This document shows positions 16,564 through 24,504 of a DNA stretch of 64,000 nucleotides, piece after piece. The position numbers and the translations under genes are program-made. The notes beneath the pieces are model-generated. The model was not told the origin of the DNA, did no database searches, and was given only the letters and a program-made list of their open reading frames with translations. The first letter of the stretch is position 1. Every line of letters starts with the position of its first letter. The DNA is from Burkholderiaceae bacterium 16. Its GTDB lineage: Bacteria > Pseudomonadota > Gammaproteobacteria > Burkholderiales > Burkholderiaceae. The DNA lies in contig JYOD01000021.1 in assembly GCA_000955785.1 (NCBI GenBank), positions 1 to 64,000 on the forward strand, read 5' to 3'.

Positions 16564-17409
16564 CTAGGCCCGCTGCCCCCTTTCCCGCAGGCCCTCGCCA
16601 ATGCGCCGGATCTCAGCCTCTCCCCGCGCCAGCGCCGCCGGGCTCGTGTGCACGGAGTAGTAGCCTGTCACCAGTTCGTGGGGATGCTTGCCGGCCGAGC
16701 CCAGGACAAACGCGGTCTCGCCGCGGGCGACGAGGCTGATTGCACCTTCGGATTCCTCGAACACCGCGAGTTCGCCGGCGCCGATGGGGCCACCGCTGTG
16801 GCCCGCGTCGAGCCGACCGGCGTCGACCGCAACCCAGCCCACCGTGTGGCCAACCGGCGGCTGGTAAATCCAGCGCTCGCCGTCTTGCAGGCGTACCGCC
16901 AGATAGTTGATCGGCGCCGGGGCCGGGATGGCGCTTTGGGCCGTACCGTAGCGGCCGAGCAGGATGCGCGCCGGGCCCTCCTGCGGCACCAGCGACGACG
17001 CAAGGTAGAGACTTTGGGCCGGGGCGTTTTCCTCCGTGGCCGGCAAGGCTACCCAGAGCTGAAAGCCTTGTACGTGCGTCACCCCGGGCGCAAGCGCCCC
17101 GGTGTGCCAGACACCGTTGCCGGCCCGCATCCATTCGACGCCGCCGGCGGGCAGCACACCGGATTGGCCAGTCGAGTCTTCATACAGCGTGTTGCCTTCG
17201 ACCAGGTAGGTCAGCGTGGCGATACCCGAATGGGGATGCATGCCGAAGGCCTGGCGGGTCCTGGCTTGCAAACTGAAGCGATCGAGGAACACGAACGGCT
17301 TGAGAAGCTGCCCCAGGTCGCCCGGGCTGACAAGCCGCGTGATCGGTCCGTGTGTGCTGCCGTGCGTGCGATGGACAATGGCACGCGGCCTGCCGGCGAG
17401 TGCGTTCAT
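16564..17409 (-). CDS. Pirin-family protein
   Basis: A protein of 281 residues with two cupin halves. The N-terminal pirin motif (LLKPFVFLDRF, GMHPHSGIATLTYLVEG) supplies His58 and His60, and GVWHTG supplies His102. The Glu two residues after this His in human pirin and YhhW is Gly104 here, so the usual 3His-1Glu metal site is incomplete. Related proteins act as quercetin dioxygenases or redox-sensitive regulators. ATG 17409 is preferred because it overlaps the stop of the FMN reductase (ATGA), implying translational coupling. The frame is also open to 17445, inside that gene. Confidence 0.88.
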   Translation of the reverse strand: MNALAGRPRAIVHRTHGSTHGPITRLVSPGDLGQLLKPFVFLDRFSLQARTRQAFGMHPHSGIATLTYLVEGNTLYEDSTGQSGVLPAGGVEWMRAGNGVWHTGALAPGVTHVQGFQLWVALPATEENAPAQSLYLASSLVPQEGPARILLGRYGTAQSAIPAPAPINYLAVRLQDGERWIYQPPVGHTVGWVAVDAGRLDAGHSGGPIGAGELAVFEESEGAISLVARGETAFVLGSAGKHPHELVTGYYSVHTSPAALARGEAEIRRIGEGLRERGQRA

Positions 17410-17990
17410 GCGGCGTCTCTTGCGGTCTTGAGCGCCTTGGCCCACCAGGCGATGTCGGCGAGCAGTCCGTCGGCCGCCTGCGCCAGGTGCGGGAAATCTT
17501 CGAATCGCTTGCCTTGTTGCCAGATGCCCAGAAACTCAACCATGCCGATATGCACGGCGTTGCGCACCGGCGCCATCTGCATTTCGATCGCCACCAGGCG
17601 CAGCTGCTCCACGGCCCGCGCCGCGCCTACGCCGCCATAGCCCACGAAGCCGATCGGCTTGCGGCCAAATTCCTGGTAGGCGTAGTCGAATGCGTTCTTG
17701 AGCACGGCGCTGGGGCCATGGTTGTATTCGGGCGTGACTACGATCAGGCCATCCAGCGTTGCCAGTTTGTCGGCCCAGCGCAGCGCCGCCTCGTTCTTCA
17801 CCGGCGCCCACGCTGGCGACATCGGCTCGTCGAAGAAGGGCAGGGGATGATCGCGCAGGTCGATCAGTTCCACGTCGAGATCGGAGCGCTGTTGGGCGAT
17901 CTCGTGGATCCAGCGTGCGGGCTTATCGCCGAAGCGGCCTTCGCGGGTGGAGCCGACAATGATGCCGATGCGGAATTGATGTGGTGTCAT
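17406..17990 (-). CDS. NAD(P)H-dependent FMN reductase (flavodoxin-like)
   Basis: A protein of 194 residues of the NADPH-dependent FMN reductase family. It has the phosphate-binding loop IIVGSTREGRFG, PLPFFDEPM, and the family signature VTPEYNHGPSAVLKNAFDY, followed by GFVGYGGVGAARAVEQLR. Such proteins reduce FMN or quinones/azo compounds with NAD(P)H. It is the first gene of a two-gene operon with pirin and is divergent from the LysR at 18130, which is its likely regulator across a 139-base intergenic region. Confidence 0.9.
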   Translation of the reverse strand: MTPHQFRIGIIVGSTREGRFGDKPARWIHEIAQQRSDLDVELIDLRDHPLPFFDEPMSPAWAPVKNEAALRWADKLATLDGLIVVTPEYNHGPSAVLKNAFDYAYQEFGRKPIGFVGYGGVGAARAVEQLRLVAIEMQMAPVRNAVHIGMVEFLGIWQQGKRFEDFPHLAQAADGLLADIAWWAKALKTARDAA

Positions 17991-18129
17991 GGATACTCCT
18001 GGACGAGGGATAGGAAGGCGTAAGCGGTCGACCTACCGACCGTTGGTCAGATTATGGAAGTGCGTGCATTACTTGAGTAGGTGGCACAATAGGAGTGCAC
18101 TCATCCATTTTTAGAAGGAGCGACCCGCC

Positions 18130-19032
18130 ATGGTTGACCTGAACGACATCGCTTTGTTTGTGCAGGTGGTGCGCTATGGCAGCTTTGCCGAGGCCGCGCG
18201 ACGGCTGGGCCTGCCTGCCAACACCGTGAGCCGGCGCATCCAGCAACTCGAAGCCCAACTCGACACACGGCTGATGCAACGCTCAACGCGCAAGCTCACG
18301 CTGACCAGTGCGGGCCAGGTCTTCCACGAGCGCTGCGCAGGCGCGGTCGACGGGCTGGTCGAAGCCAGCCAGGCGCTGGCGTCAGGCGGCGAGGCACCCA
18401 GTGGACCGGTGCGCGTAGCGGTGCCAGCCGATTTCTTCGAGTTCTTCCCAATGGCATGGATCGCCGAGTTTTTGGCCTTGTATCCGCAGGTCCGGCTCGA
18501 TTTCATACTAAGCGACGCCAAGGCCGACCTGATTGCCGACCAGATCGACATCGCATTTCGCGGTGGCCAGTTAGCGGACTCGGGCTACGTCGGCCGCCAG
18601 CTCTTGGGCGCCCGCAGCGACGGGCTGGTGGCCAGCCCGGCTTACCTTGCGGCGCGCGGCGCGCCTGGCTCGCTGCAAGACCTGGTAAACCACGACTGCG
18701 TGACCGCTGGGCACGTCAGCGGCCACGCCAGCTGGCGCCTGACCGGTCCCAATGGGACCGAAGAAGAAGTACAGGTCAGCGGCCGCTTTAGCGGCAACAC
18801 CGCACAGGCACTGCGCAAAGCCGCACTGGCCGGGCTGGGCATCGCGCTGTTGCCGCCCACGATGGCCAGACTCAATGTGCAGGCTGGTCTGCTTGTGCCG
18901 GTGCTACCGGCGTACCAGCAGACCAGCCATGGCCTCAGCGTTCTGTACCCGAGCCGGCGACACCTGCCGGGCGCTGTGTCGGCGTTTATCGAATGGATGA
19001 GGGAAAAACTGGAGGAGTTGGAAACTCCTTGA
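18130..19032 (+). CDS. LysR-family transcriptional regulator
   Basis: A protein of 300 residues of the CrgA-like LysR subgroup. The winged HTH lies at about 1-62 (SFAEAARRLGLPANTVSRRI), and a periplasmic-binding-protein-like effector domain follows (VRVAVPADFFEFFPM onward). AGAAGGAGCGA precedes ATG 18130. The divergent orientation to the FMN reductase-pirin pair makes those genes the most likely target. The effector is unknown, and quinone- or electrophile-type inducers are plausible from the targets. Confidence 0.93.
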   Translation: MVDLNDIALFVQVVRYGSFAEAARRLGLPANTVSRRIQQLEAQLDTRLMQRSTRKLTLTSAGQVFHERCAGAVDGLVEASQALASGGEAPSGPVRVAVPADFFEFFPMAWIAEFLALYPQVRLDFILSDAKADLIADQIDIAFRGGQLADSGYVGRQLLGARSDGLVASPAYLAARGAPGSLQDLVNHDCVTAGHVSGHASWRLTGPNGTEEEVQVSGRFSGNTAQALRKAALAGLGIALLPPTMARLNVQAGLLVPVLPAYQQTSHGLSVLYPSRRHLPGAVSAFIEWMREKLEELETP

Positions 19033-19048
19033 GCCTACGCCATCAAAC

Positions 19049-19488
19049 GTAAGCACTCGGCGAACACACCTTGATCGGGGGGATGTTGAGGGCGAGGATC
19101 GTGTCCATCTAAATTTGGCATGGACACATGTACACGATGGAAGAGGCCGAGGTAGTCCAGGACGTAGTAAAGCCGACGCGACGTAGGCGACATAGCAAAG
19201 AGTTCAAGGCGCAAGCGGTCCGCGCAGCGATGCAGCCGAATGTGTCGATTGCGGCGGTGGCGCTGCACTACCGTCTGAATGCAAACATGGTGCGGAATTG
19301 GGTCGCCACGCAGGAGGAGTTGGATGGGGCAGAGGAAGCCTGGAAGCTGAAGGGGGCGCCGCCAGTGGAGTTTGTGCCGTTGCAATTGCAAGTGGAGACG
19401 CCGGGCGTTGCACCCGGTCCCACGGAAATCCAGATTGAAGTGCGCCGAGGTGCGGCGACGGTTACCGTTCGCTGGCGGCCGAGTGTTG
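19049..19488 (+). mobile_element. Left end of a truncated IS66-family element
   Basis: GTAAGCACTCGGCGAACACA at 19049 begins with the GTAAGC expected of IS66 terminal repeats and lies 79 bases ahead of an IS66 orfA-like reading frame. The element loses homology near 19488, where it abuts the terminator of the cold-shock gene. orfB, the transposase gene and the right end are absent. Confidence 0.6.
19128..19488 (+). pseudogene. Truncated IS66-family orfA (HTH protein)
   Basis: The frame from ATG 19128 encodes RRRRHSKEFKAQAVRAAMQP, SIAAVALHYRLNANMVRNWV (helix-turn-helix) and ends with IEVRRGAATVTVRW, the usual end of the core of IS66 orfA proteins. After about residue 120 the protein becomes unrelated and reads antisense through the cold-shock gene to 19712. 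The native C-terminus is lost. Confidence 0.75.
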
Positions 19489-19496
19489 CCGCAAAC

Positions 19497-19526
19497 AAAA
19501 AAGCCCCTCGTCACAGCGAAGGGCCT
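19497..19526 (-). terminator. Intrinsic terminator of the cold-shock gene
   Basis: On the minus strand a GC-rich stem (GCCC...GGGC with one internal mismatch, 6-base loop) is followed by a run of T (19502-19497 read on the minus strand). It starts about 35 bases after the cold-shock protein stop. This is the standard Rho-independent layout. Confidence 0.8.
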
Positions 19527-19560
19527 TTCTTCCATCTCGGTTTCCCAGGTGCAACGGCGA

Positions 19561-19764
19561 CTACAGCTTGCGAATCTGCGAAGCTTGCAAACCTTTCTGG
19601 CGTTGCTTCGATTCAAATTGGACTTTGGCGCCTTCGTCAAGAGACCGGTATCCCGTTCCCTGGATTTCCGTGTGGTGCGCGAACAAATCCGCGCCACCGC
19701 CGTCCGGCGTAATGAATCCAAATCGCTTTTCGTTGTTGAACCACTTCACAATACCAGTCGCCAT
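19561..19764 (-). CDS. Cold-shock protein (CspA family)
   Basis: A protein of 67 residues, a single cold-shock OB-fold. It has [20 protein letters not shown] with RNP1 as KRFGFI (usual KGFGFI) and RNP2 as DLFAHH (usual VFVHF), then [10 protein letters not shown] and [12 protein letters not shown]. It binds single-stranded nucleic acid and would act as an RNA chaperone. The frame is open to 19941, but the domain starts at ATG 19764 after a purine-rich GAGGATGAA. The long upstream non-coding stretch leaves room for the structured 5' UTR common in this family. A truncated IS66 fragment abuts its terminator. Confidence 0.93.
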   Translation of the reverse strand: MATGIVKWFNNEKRFGFITPDGGGADLFAHHTEIQGTGYRSLDEGAKVQFESKQRQKGLQASQIRKL

Positions 19765-20048
19765 TTCATCCTCGGAGCAACCCGCATGCATACTGCATGT
19801 AGAAATAAAAATCCAATCTAGACCTACTACTGCACCCTGAGCATTTCGCCCTCGATTGCAGCAAGGAAATCGGAACCGCCAGCAGAGCCGACCAGGCTGT
19901 TGTAGCCAAGGTGGCATAGGGTTTACCACTGAGGGATCCATGGGTTCATGTTAGTTGACGACTAGGCACCACTGGTTAATGCAGTTGCGAATCCAAGGGA
20001 GGGAAATTGCGCGTAGTAAAATCCCCGACATACGAGTTGGGGGTGACC

Positions 20049-20220
20049 GTGCGTTTCGCTATCTGGCGAAAGAAGCTGGATGCTTAAAATAGAAGCACAG
20101 GACCTGCCAGGCTCCGGCTTATAGGAGGGCAGTGACGGACTCAGGTCGTGCTGGTGAAAGCCAGTCGTCGGCGCTCCAGTCGAGAGTGGTGGCCTGCTGT
20201 AGCAAGGTGACAGAATCAGC
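20049..20220 (+). ncRNA. Possible 5' (domain I) remnant of a group II intron
   Basis: The stretch starts with GTGCG, the group II 5' boundary consensus, followed by a perfect 6-bp hairpin (TTTCGC-TATCTG-GCGAAA). It then shows a series of short complementary blocks and GAAA/GAGA-rich loops up to about 20220, without any reading frame of quality. This looks like a structured RNA and fits the start of intron domain I. It is on the strand opposite to the 16.2-kb remnant. The identification is tentative. Confidence 0.4.
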
Positions 20221-20457
20221 GCGCAAGGCACTTGAAGACCGTGGATTGAATACAATCTGCATGATGTTTTGATGTCAGCCTAGTAGGCCTGCAGAGATAA
20301 GGGTTATCCGCGATGCTGTGTGACGTCAGATCACCGTCTGAGCACGCCGGTCTCATGGGCGGGCCACAATGCCATGAAGTGGAACGAAAATACTGCTTAA
20401 ATCTGACTAAAAAATGTTTTAATTTCACGTAGACTGGTGGCGTAGTCCTTGCTACCA

Positions 20458-20496
20458 CCCGCGTATCGCTCCCTGGCGACGCGGGCTTCTTTTTTG
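20458..20496 (+). terminator. Intrinsic terminator
   Basis: CCCGCGT (20458-20464) pairs with ACGCGGG (20479-20485), with a smaller inner stem, and is followed by CTTC and a T run to 20495. This is a good Rho-independent terminator for plus-strand transcription. No gene lies directly upstream, so it may end a small non-coding transcript from about 20380 or readthrough from the intron-like RNA. Confidence 0.75.
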
Positions 20497-20591
20497 TGCA
20501 ACAGCGCACGGGAATTTTTTCGATGTTTGACCTACACTTCCCAACCATAAGTTGCACTTAGTCCGGCAATTCTGCTGGGGCTGTCTTGGCC

Positions 20592-21227
20592 ATGGAAATC
20601 TACCAACTGCATCTTGTTTCTTCGGGTGTGAATCCCCGATGTGTTATTGAGGGACACAGAATTCGCGTTCCTGTTGAAGGCAATCAAGTGAGCCTGGATG
20701 GGAAACAGCTTGAGGTTCACGGTTGCCGTACCGCAAGCGGAAGAGTGCGAACGGGACCGGTTGGACTTGTATCGGGAACCCTAGTCGAAGTCTGGTGCGA
20801 TACCAACGGAATGCTCGTGTGTGCACGGGCTGATGATGTAGACCGGGTGCGTGCCGCGAAGGCGGCGAGAGAAGCGGCAGAGGAGGCCGCCTTACGGGAG
20901 CGCGAAGAGGACCTTCGCATTCGAGCACAGGCGTTTAACGCTAGCCTTGCTATTCCCTTCAGGTGGGTGCCCGGTGCAATCGAAAGTGAATCCAGTCGCC
21001 TGCTTGGAACGCCAGGCGACGAGGGGCAGCTTTTGGCCAACAATGTTCATGTCTTGCTGAAACAGGGTTTTCGCGACGGACGTCTGACGCGGAGCGCTGG
21101 TGATTTACTTTGCATGCGTTCGCGGCGAATCACCGAAAAGCACTTAAAGTTGCGAAAAACGGAGGCGTATGCTGAGGTTTCTTGCAGGGAATGCCTTACC
21201 GTCGCGAAGCGGTGGCGCAGCGACTGA
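20592..21227 (+). CDS. Protein of unknown function with a charged helical segment
   Basis: A protein of about 211 residues from ATG 20592 (TTG at 20586 is closer to the GGGG ribosome site and is also possible). Residues 1-85 look like a small beta-rich domain (RVPVEGNQVSLDGKQLEV, VSGTLVEVWCDTNGMLVCAR). Residues about 86-118 form a strongly charged helix (VRAAKAAREAAEEAALRERE), probably coiled coil. The rest is mixed and ends with SCRECLTVAKRW, a CxxC. There is no signal peptide or membrane segment. I do not recognise the family. It stands alone between a terminator and a 1.4-kb non-coding stretch, typical of accessory DNA. Confidence 0.6.
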   Translation: MEIYQLHLVSSGVNPRCVIEGHRIRVPVEGNQVSLDGKQLEVHGCRTASGRVRTGPVGLVSGTLVEVWCDTNGMLVCARADDVDRVRAAKAAREAAEEAALREREEDLRIRAQAFNASLAIPFRWVPGAIESESSRLLGTPGDEGQLLANNVHVLLKQGFRDGRLTRSAGDLLCMRSRRITEKHLKLRKTEAYAEVSCRECLTVAKRWRSD

Positions 21228-21707
21228 TAGCTGTTACCGGGCTCAAACCGCACAACATCCAGGGCGCGCCCGTTGGGTAGTCACGTAATGTGCCGTCTTT
21301 ATATCGCCCACATTGACAACTGTGCGAGCCAGCTCACTGCATGTCGACGGTTACCCTCAAAGCAGTTTGCTTCCCACGCTGGCAGTAGACCTACAGAGCA
21401 GAATTGTCGTGGGCCCCGTCCTGTCGTTTGCGACCAGTCAGCATGGCGACGATGAGGTTCTCTTTGTGAACCTTGCCGATGGCGATGGCGGCAATGACGT
21501 GTACCACTATCAGTACCATCAAGATATCGCGAGTGGTCCACGCACATCCTTCGACCAGTCCTCGCCCCAAAATGCATCTAGTCTCGACATCCAGCCCGTC
21601 ACCGCAAGCGCAAGAATGAGCATCACACATTGTGAGCATCATCAAGCGCCGAACAGTGTATGACTTAGACGGCGCGTTGGTCGGCGGGCAATGAGTCCGG
21701 CATGTCG

Positions 21708-21731
21708 ATTATTTCACGATGGTGAAATAAT
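21708..21731. promoter_or_regulatory. AT-rich perfect palindrome, operator-like
   Basis: ATTATTTCAC and its exact reverse complement GTGAAATAAT are separated by GATG. This 24-base AT-rich palindrome stands out in GC-rich DNA and has the form of an operator for a small HTH repressor (phage- or toxin-antitoxin-type). It lies about 36 bases before a weak GTG reading frame at 21767. No regulator gene is adjacent. Confidence 0.45.
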
Positions 21732-22564
21732 GCTCTGGGCTTGCCTGCCAAGGAGAATTACCGCCCGTGCTGGTGGCTGGCAAGGACGAGCCGGTCGGTC
21801 GTGCGAACGAGGCTGCGCTAGATGAGGCACACGGGCAGGAAATAGCCGGGGATTGTGTTCAAAATTCCTTCGGCGCGGCCGGAGAGATGTCTCTGCCCGA
21901 GAGGAGGGGTGCATGTTGTGTTCCAAATAAATGTGCGCCATGGAACACACTCCGGGCGAGCGGCGGCCAAACGCGGGGATCTTCGGTTGCAGACTTGCAT
22001 AGGGCGACCCGTTGTCAAGTAATTCGGCGGGCGCGATGTCGGCGTTAGACGTAGTTGACTGGCCGATGCCCGGCCTTGATCTGTCTGGGTCGTCGAGTAA
22101 ATTGGATGCTCGGGCCACGACCATGCCTGCCGCACAGCGGCGCACACCGCAGTCAAGGGGCCGCCGCCGGGATCTGGGCTGCGCTGCAGGTCGGAGCGCT
22201 CAATCTGATTGGACGCGCGTGATGATCGAGAGCGCGCTCTGTGTCTGCCTTGGTGGAGGAGACCGTCCGTCAATGATCGCGCCGCTTTTTGCTCACCGTC
22301 GTCCGCTCGCCCAACCATTCTCGGCAAGCCGATCATGCGCAAGTCAGCGGGGGTTTCCTTTGGCGCCCGCCGCGGGGTGGGGCGAAGCCTATGGCTCGCT
22401 AAAGAGAGGTCCTGGCAAATAGTCTGCCCGAGGCCGGCCACCCGGCGATGCTCGCAGTAACTACTGGGTTTGACGGCGGGAAGGTGGCGAGGCTCTTGTC
22501 GCCTTCTTGGGGCGAAGTGTCCGCCCTGCCGGGTCAACCTGTGCACTTTTCGAGCGTTAAGTAA

Positions 22565-22591
22565 CAGGGGGGAACGGCGCGTTCTCCCCTG
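22565..22591 (+). terminator. Hairpin upstream of the secreted repeat protein
   Basis: CAGGGGGGAAC (22565-22575) pairs with GTTCTCCCCTG (22581-22591) with one mismatch and a 5-base loop GGCGC. No T run follows. It lies 30 bases before the ATG at 22622, so it is either an upstream terminator or part of that gene's 5' UTR. Confidence 0.4.
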
Positions 22592-22621
22592 TGGGTCAAA
22601 ATGGCATGTCCAGGAGGAATC

Positions 22622-22927
22622 ATGAATAAGTTCGCCGCTACCGCCATCGCCTTGTGCCTTGGCGCTGCATCCCTCGCCGCTCAGGCGCAAACCGCTGGCA
22701 AAGTCGACCCATATACGCAGGGCGCCAAGGCCGGCAAGCCGGATCCGTACACCGATGGCGCCAAGGCCGGGAAATTTGATCCCTACACCGAGGGCGCGAA
22801 GAAGAATACTGCCGAATCGCTGACCGACGCGTCCGCCCCGAAGGCCAAGCCGGCACACAAGAACAACGGGCAGACGAGCAAGAAGAGCAAGAAGGTTGCG
22901 CCGGCATCGGCAGCCGCTGCAAGCTGA
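22622..22927 (+). CDS. Small secreted protein with three DPYT repeats
   Basis: A protein of 101 residues. Residues 1-23 are a signal peptide (MNKFAATAIALCLGAASLAA, likely cleavage after AQA). Three 12-residue repeats follow: GKVDPYTQGAKA, GKPDPYTDGAKA and GKFDPYTEGAKK. The tail is Lys/Ala/Ser-rich (KKSKKVAPASAAAAS) and probably disordered. AGGAGG lies 8 bases before ATG 22622. Proteins with DPYT repeats occur in Burkholderiaceae as uncharacterised periplasmic proteins; no function is known to me. A hairpin follows the stop and the gene seems monocistronic. Confidence 0.85.
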   Translation: MNKFAATAIALCLGAASLAAQAQTAGKVDPYTQGAKAGKPDPYTDGAKAGKFDPYTEGAKKNTAESLTDASAPKAKPAHKNNGQTSKKSKKVAPASAAAAS

Positions 22928-22965
22928 GATCTCCCCGAAGCGCACGCCACTGTGCGCAGATGCTT

Positions 22966-22995
22966 AGGATAGGCCCGCAGCTTGCGGCCTATCCT
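22966..22995 (+). terminator. Strong hairpin after the secreted repeat protein
   Basis: AGGATAGGCC (22966-22975) and GGCCTATCCT (22986-22995) are perfectly complementary, and the loop can pair further (CGCA/TGCG). It is followed by TGTGCC and not by a T run. It lies 38 bases after the stop codon. Confidence 0.65.
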
Positions 22996-23060
22996 TGTGC
23001 CTGCCTAGCCGCCCGGTAGAACTTGCTCGACCGGCGTCTACGCATGGGGTCGGGTAGTCA

Positions 23061-23333
23061 GTGCCAAGCCTGATCGTTCCTTGGGTCAGACCGAGCAGCC
23101 CAACGACGGGTAGCTTCGATAACCTTACGAATAGCGCGCCGACGGGTTCGGAAGTCCCCGTGAACGCACTAACTTCGGTAGTTACCGCCTCCAACACGCT
23201 GTGCGAAGACATTTTCCAGACGGCGAAGCAAACGGTCGAATTCGTCGAGCATAACTTCAATGGGGCAAGCAGCAGGGCATCGAAGCCGGCCAGCCAAGCC
23301 GTCGGGCATGCGTCGCGCGCCGCCAAGATATAA
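23061..23333 (+). pseudogene. Probable C-terminal fragment of a phasin gene
   Basis: The frame encodes GSEVPVNALTSVVTASNTLC, IFQTAKQTVEFVEHNFNGAS and ASQAVGHASRAAK, which has the pattern of the C-terminal half of polyhydroxyalkanoate granule phasins (repeating T/A-rich helix with AKQ.VE..E.N). A TAG lies two codons upstream of the nominal start, and the N-terminal half of a phasin is missing. The rest of 22928-23645 shows no gene. Confidence 0.4.
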
Positions 23334-23645
23334 GGCGCGCCCGTCGTCGCAACGCGGCGACACGGGTCGTTGACAGCCACGGTGCGAACGGCTTCTGGCG
23401 GCGTAGGGAAAGGCCGGCAATTGCTGCAGGACTCGGGGCCTCTCGGCTACTATTCGAGCTTCGAGCTTGCTATACCCGGATGTCTCGCCTGGGCGAAGGC
23501 GTCGGTCGAGAGTCACGGGTAATATCTCCTGAACAAGAACCAACGAGACGAATATGCCCGTCACCAGACCGGATGAACCACCCCCCAGTTCGGTGATGGC
23601 TGATGCGAATACGTCCCTTCACCAACGACAAAACGTAGGCCACTG

Positions 23646-24452
23646 ATGCGCACCATAGTTGCCTTGCTCTCTCTTTGGTTGGCCGTTTTCAGTCCTGCTG
23701 CGTGGTCCGCCGCCAATAGTGTTTATCTTGAAGAGTTGACCTCGACCGAGGTCCGCGATGCCATCCACGCTGGCACGACGACGATCATCATCCCGGTCGG
23801 CGGCACAGAACAAAGCGGCCCGCACATGGCGCTGGGCAAGCACAATGTGCGGGTCAAGGTCCTGGCGGGCAGGATCGCCACATCGTTGGGCCATACACTG
23901 GTCGCGCCAGTGGTAGCCTATGTGCCCGAAGGCAGCATTACCCCACCCGTTGGGCACATGCGCTTTGCCGGCACAATTTCGGTACCGGACGACGCCTTTA
24001 AGAGCGTACTGGATGCCGCCGCGCGCAGCTTCAAACAGAATGGTTTTGTCGACGTCGTGTTCATCGGTGATCACGGCGGCTACCAAGCCCAGCTCAAGGC
24101 AGTGGCGACGCGCCTGAATCACGATTGGGTGGCGACGCCTGCCCGTGCCCACTTCATCGGGGATTACTACCGGGTCACCCAAACTGACTACGTGCAGGCC
24201 CTCAAAGCCAAGGGGTTGAGCGATGCGCAGATCGGCGTGCATGCAGGCACGGCCGATACTTCGCTAATGATGGCCATCGACGCTACATTGGTTCGGACGG
24301 ATCAAATGGCACACGATCCACGCGAAGGCGCGGCCAATGGCGTCGCTGGCGATCCGCGTGCTGCCAGTGCGGCGCTGGGTCAGTTGGGCGTCGATCTGAT
24401 TGTGGCGAGAACGGTAGCCTCCATTCGCGCTGCACTGGGTGCTTCGCGCTGA
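23646..24452 (+). CDS. Exported creatininase-family protein
   Basis: A protein of 268 residues. Residues 1-22 are a signal peptide (MRTIVALLSLWLAVFSPAAW), so it acts in the periplasm. The rest is a creatininase/MftE-like fold: ELTSTEVRDAI, IIIPVGGTEQSGPHMALGKH (metal-ligand region with Glu, although the HGPHLPLxTD form is changed), PVGHMRFAGTIS, VFIGDHGG, and HAGTADTSLMM. The altered ligands place it in the exported subgroup of unknown substrate. It is followed 52 bases later by an exported beta-propeller protein on the same strand. A creatininase-like/propeller pairing also occurs near PQQ-dependent dehydrogenases, but none is present here. Confidence 0.88.
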   Translation: MRTIVALLSLWLAVFSPAAWSAANSVYLEELTSTEVRDAIHAGTTTIIIPVGGTEQSGPHMALGKHNVRVKVLAGRIATSLGHTLVAPVVAYVPEGSITPPVGHMRFAGTISVPDDAFKSVLDAAARSFKQNGFVDVVFIGDHGGYQAQLKAVATRLNHDWVATPARAHFIGDYYRVTQTDYVQALKAKGLSDAQIGVHAGTADTSLMMAIDATLVRTDQMAHDPREGAANGVAGDPRAASAALGQLGVDLIVARTVASIRAALGASR

Positions 24453-24504
24453 GCGCGCTACTATCATTCCATGATGTGTAGACCGAGAGATTGAGAGGTC
24501 AAGC

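Larger units (their letters stand above)
21228..22621. other. 1.4-kb stretch without a supported gene
   Basis: Several overlapping reading frames exist on both strands but none shows a domain or consistent codon bias. The best candidate is a 93-codon frame (GTG 21767 to 22048, plus) that follows an AAGGAG 11 bases upstream, which I rate as weak. Two inverted repeats are listed separately (21708-21731 and 22565-22591). The region is probably decayed accessory sequence. Confidence 0.4.

Noticed and set aside
16017..16739. 240-codon plus-strand frame rich in GRGRGR
   Set aside because: It arises from the hexamer array and the antisense of pirin.
22685..22800. CRISPR-like or minisatellite repeat
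   Set aside because: The repeats are in-frame coding repeats (DPYT units) of a secreted protein. No spacers are present.
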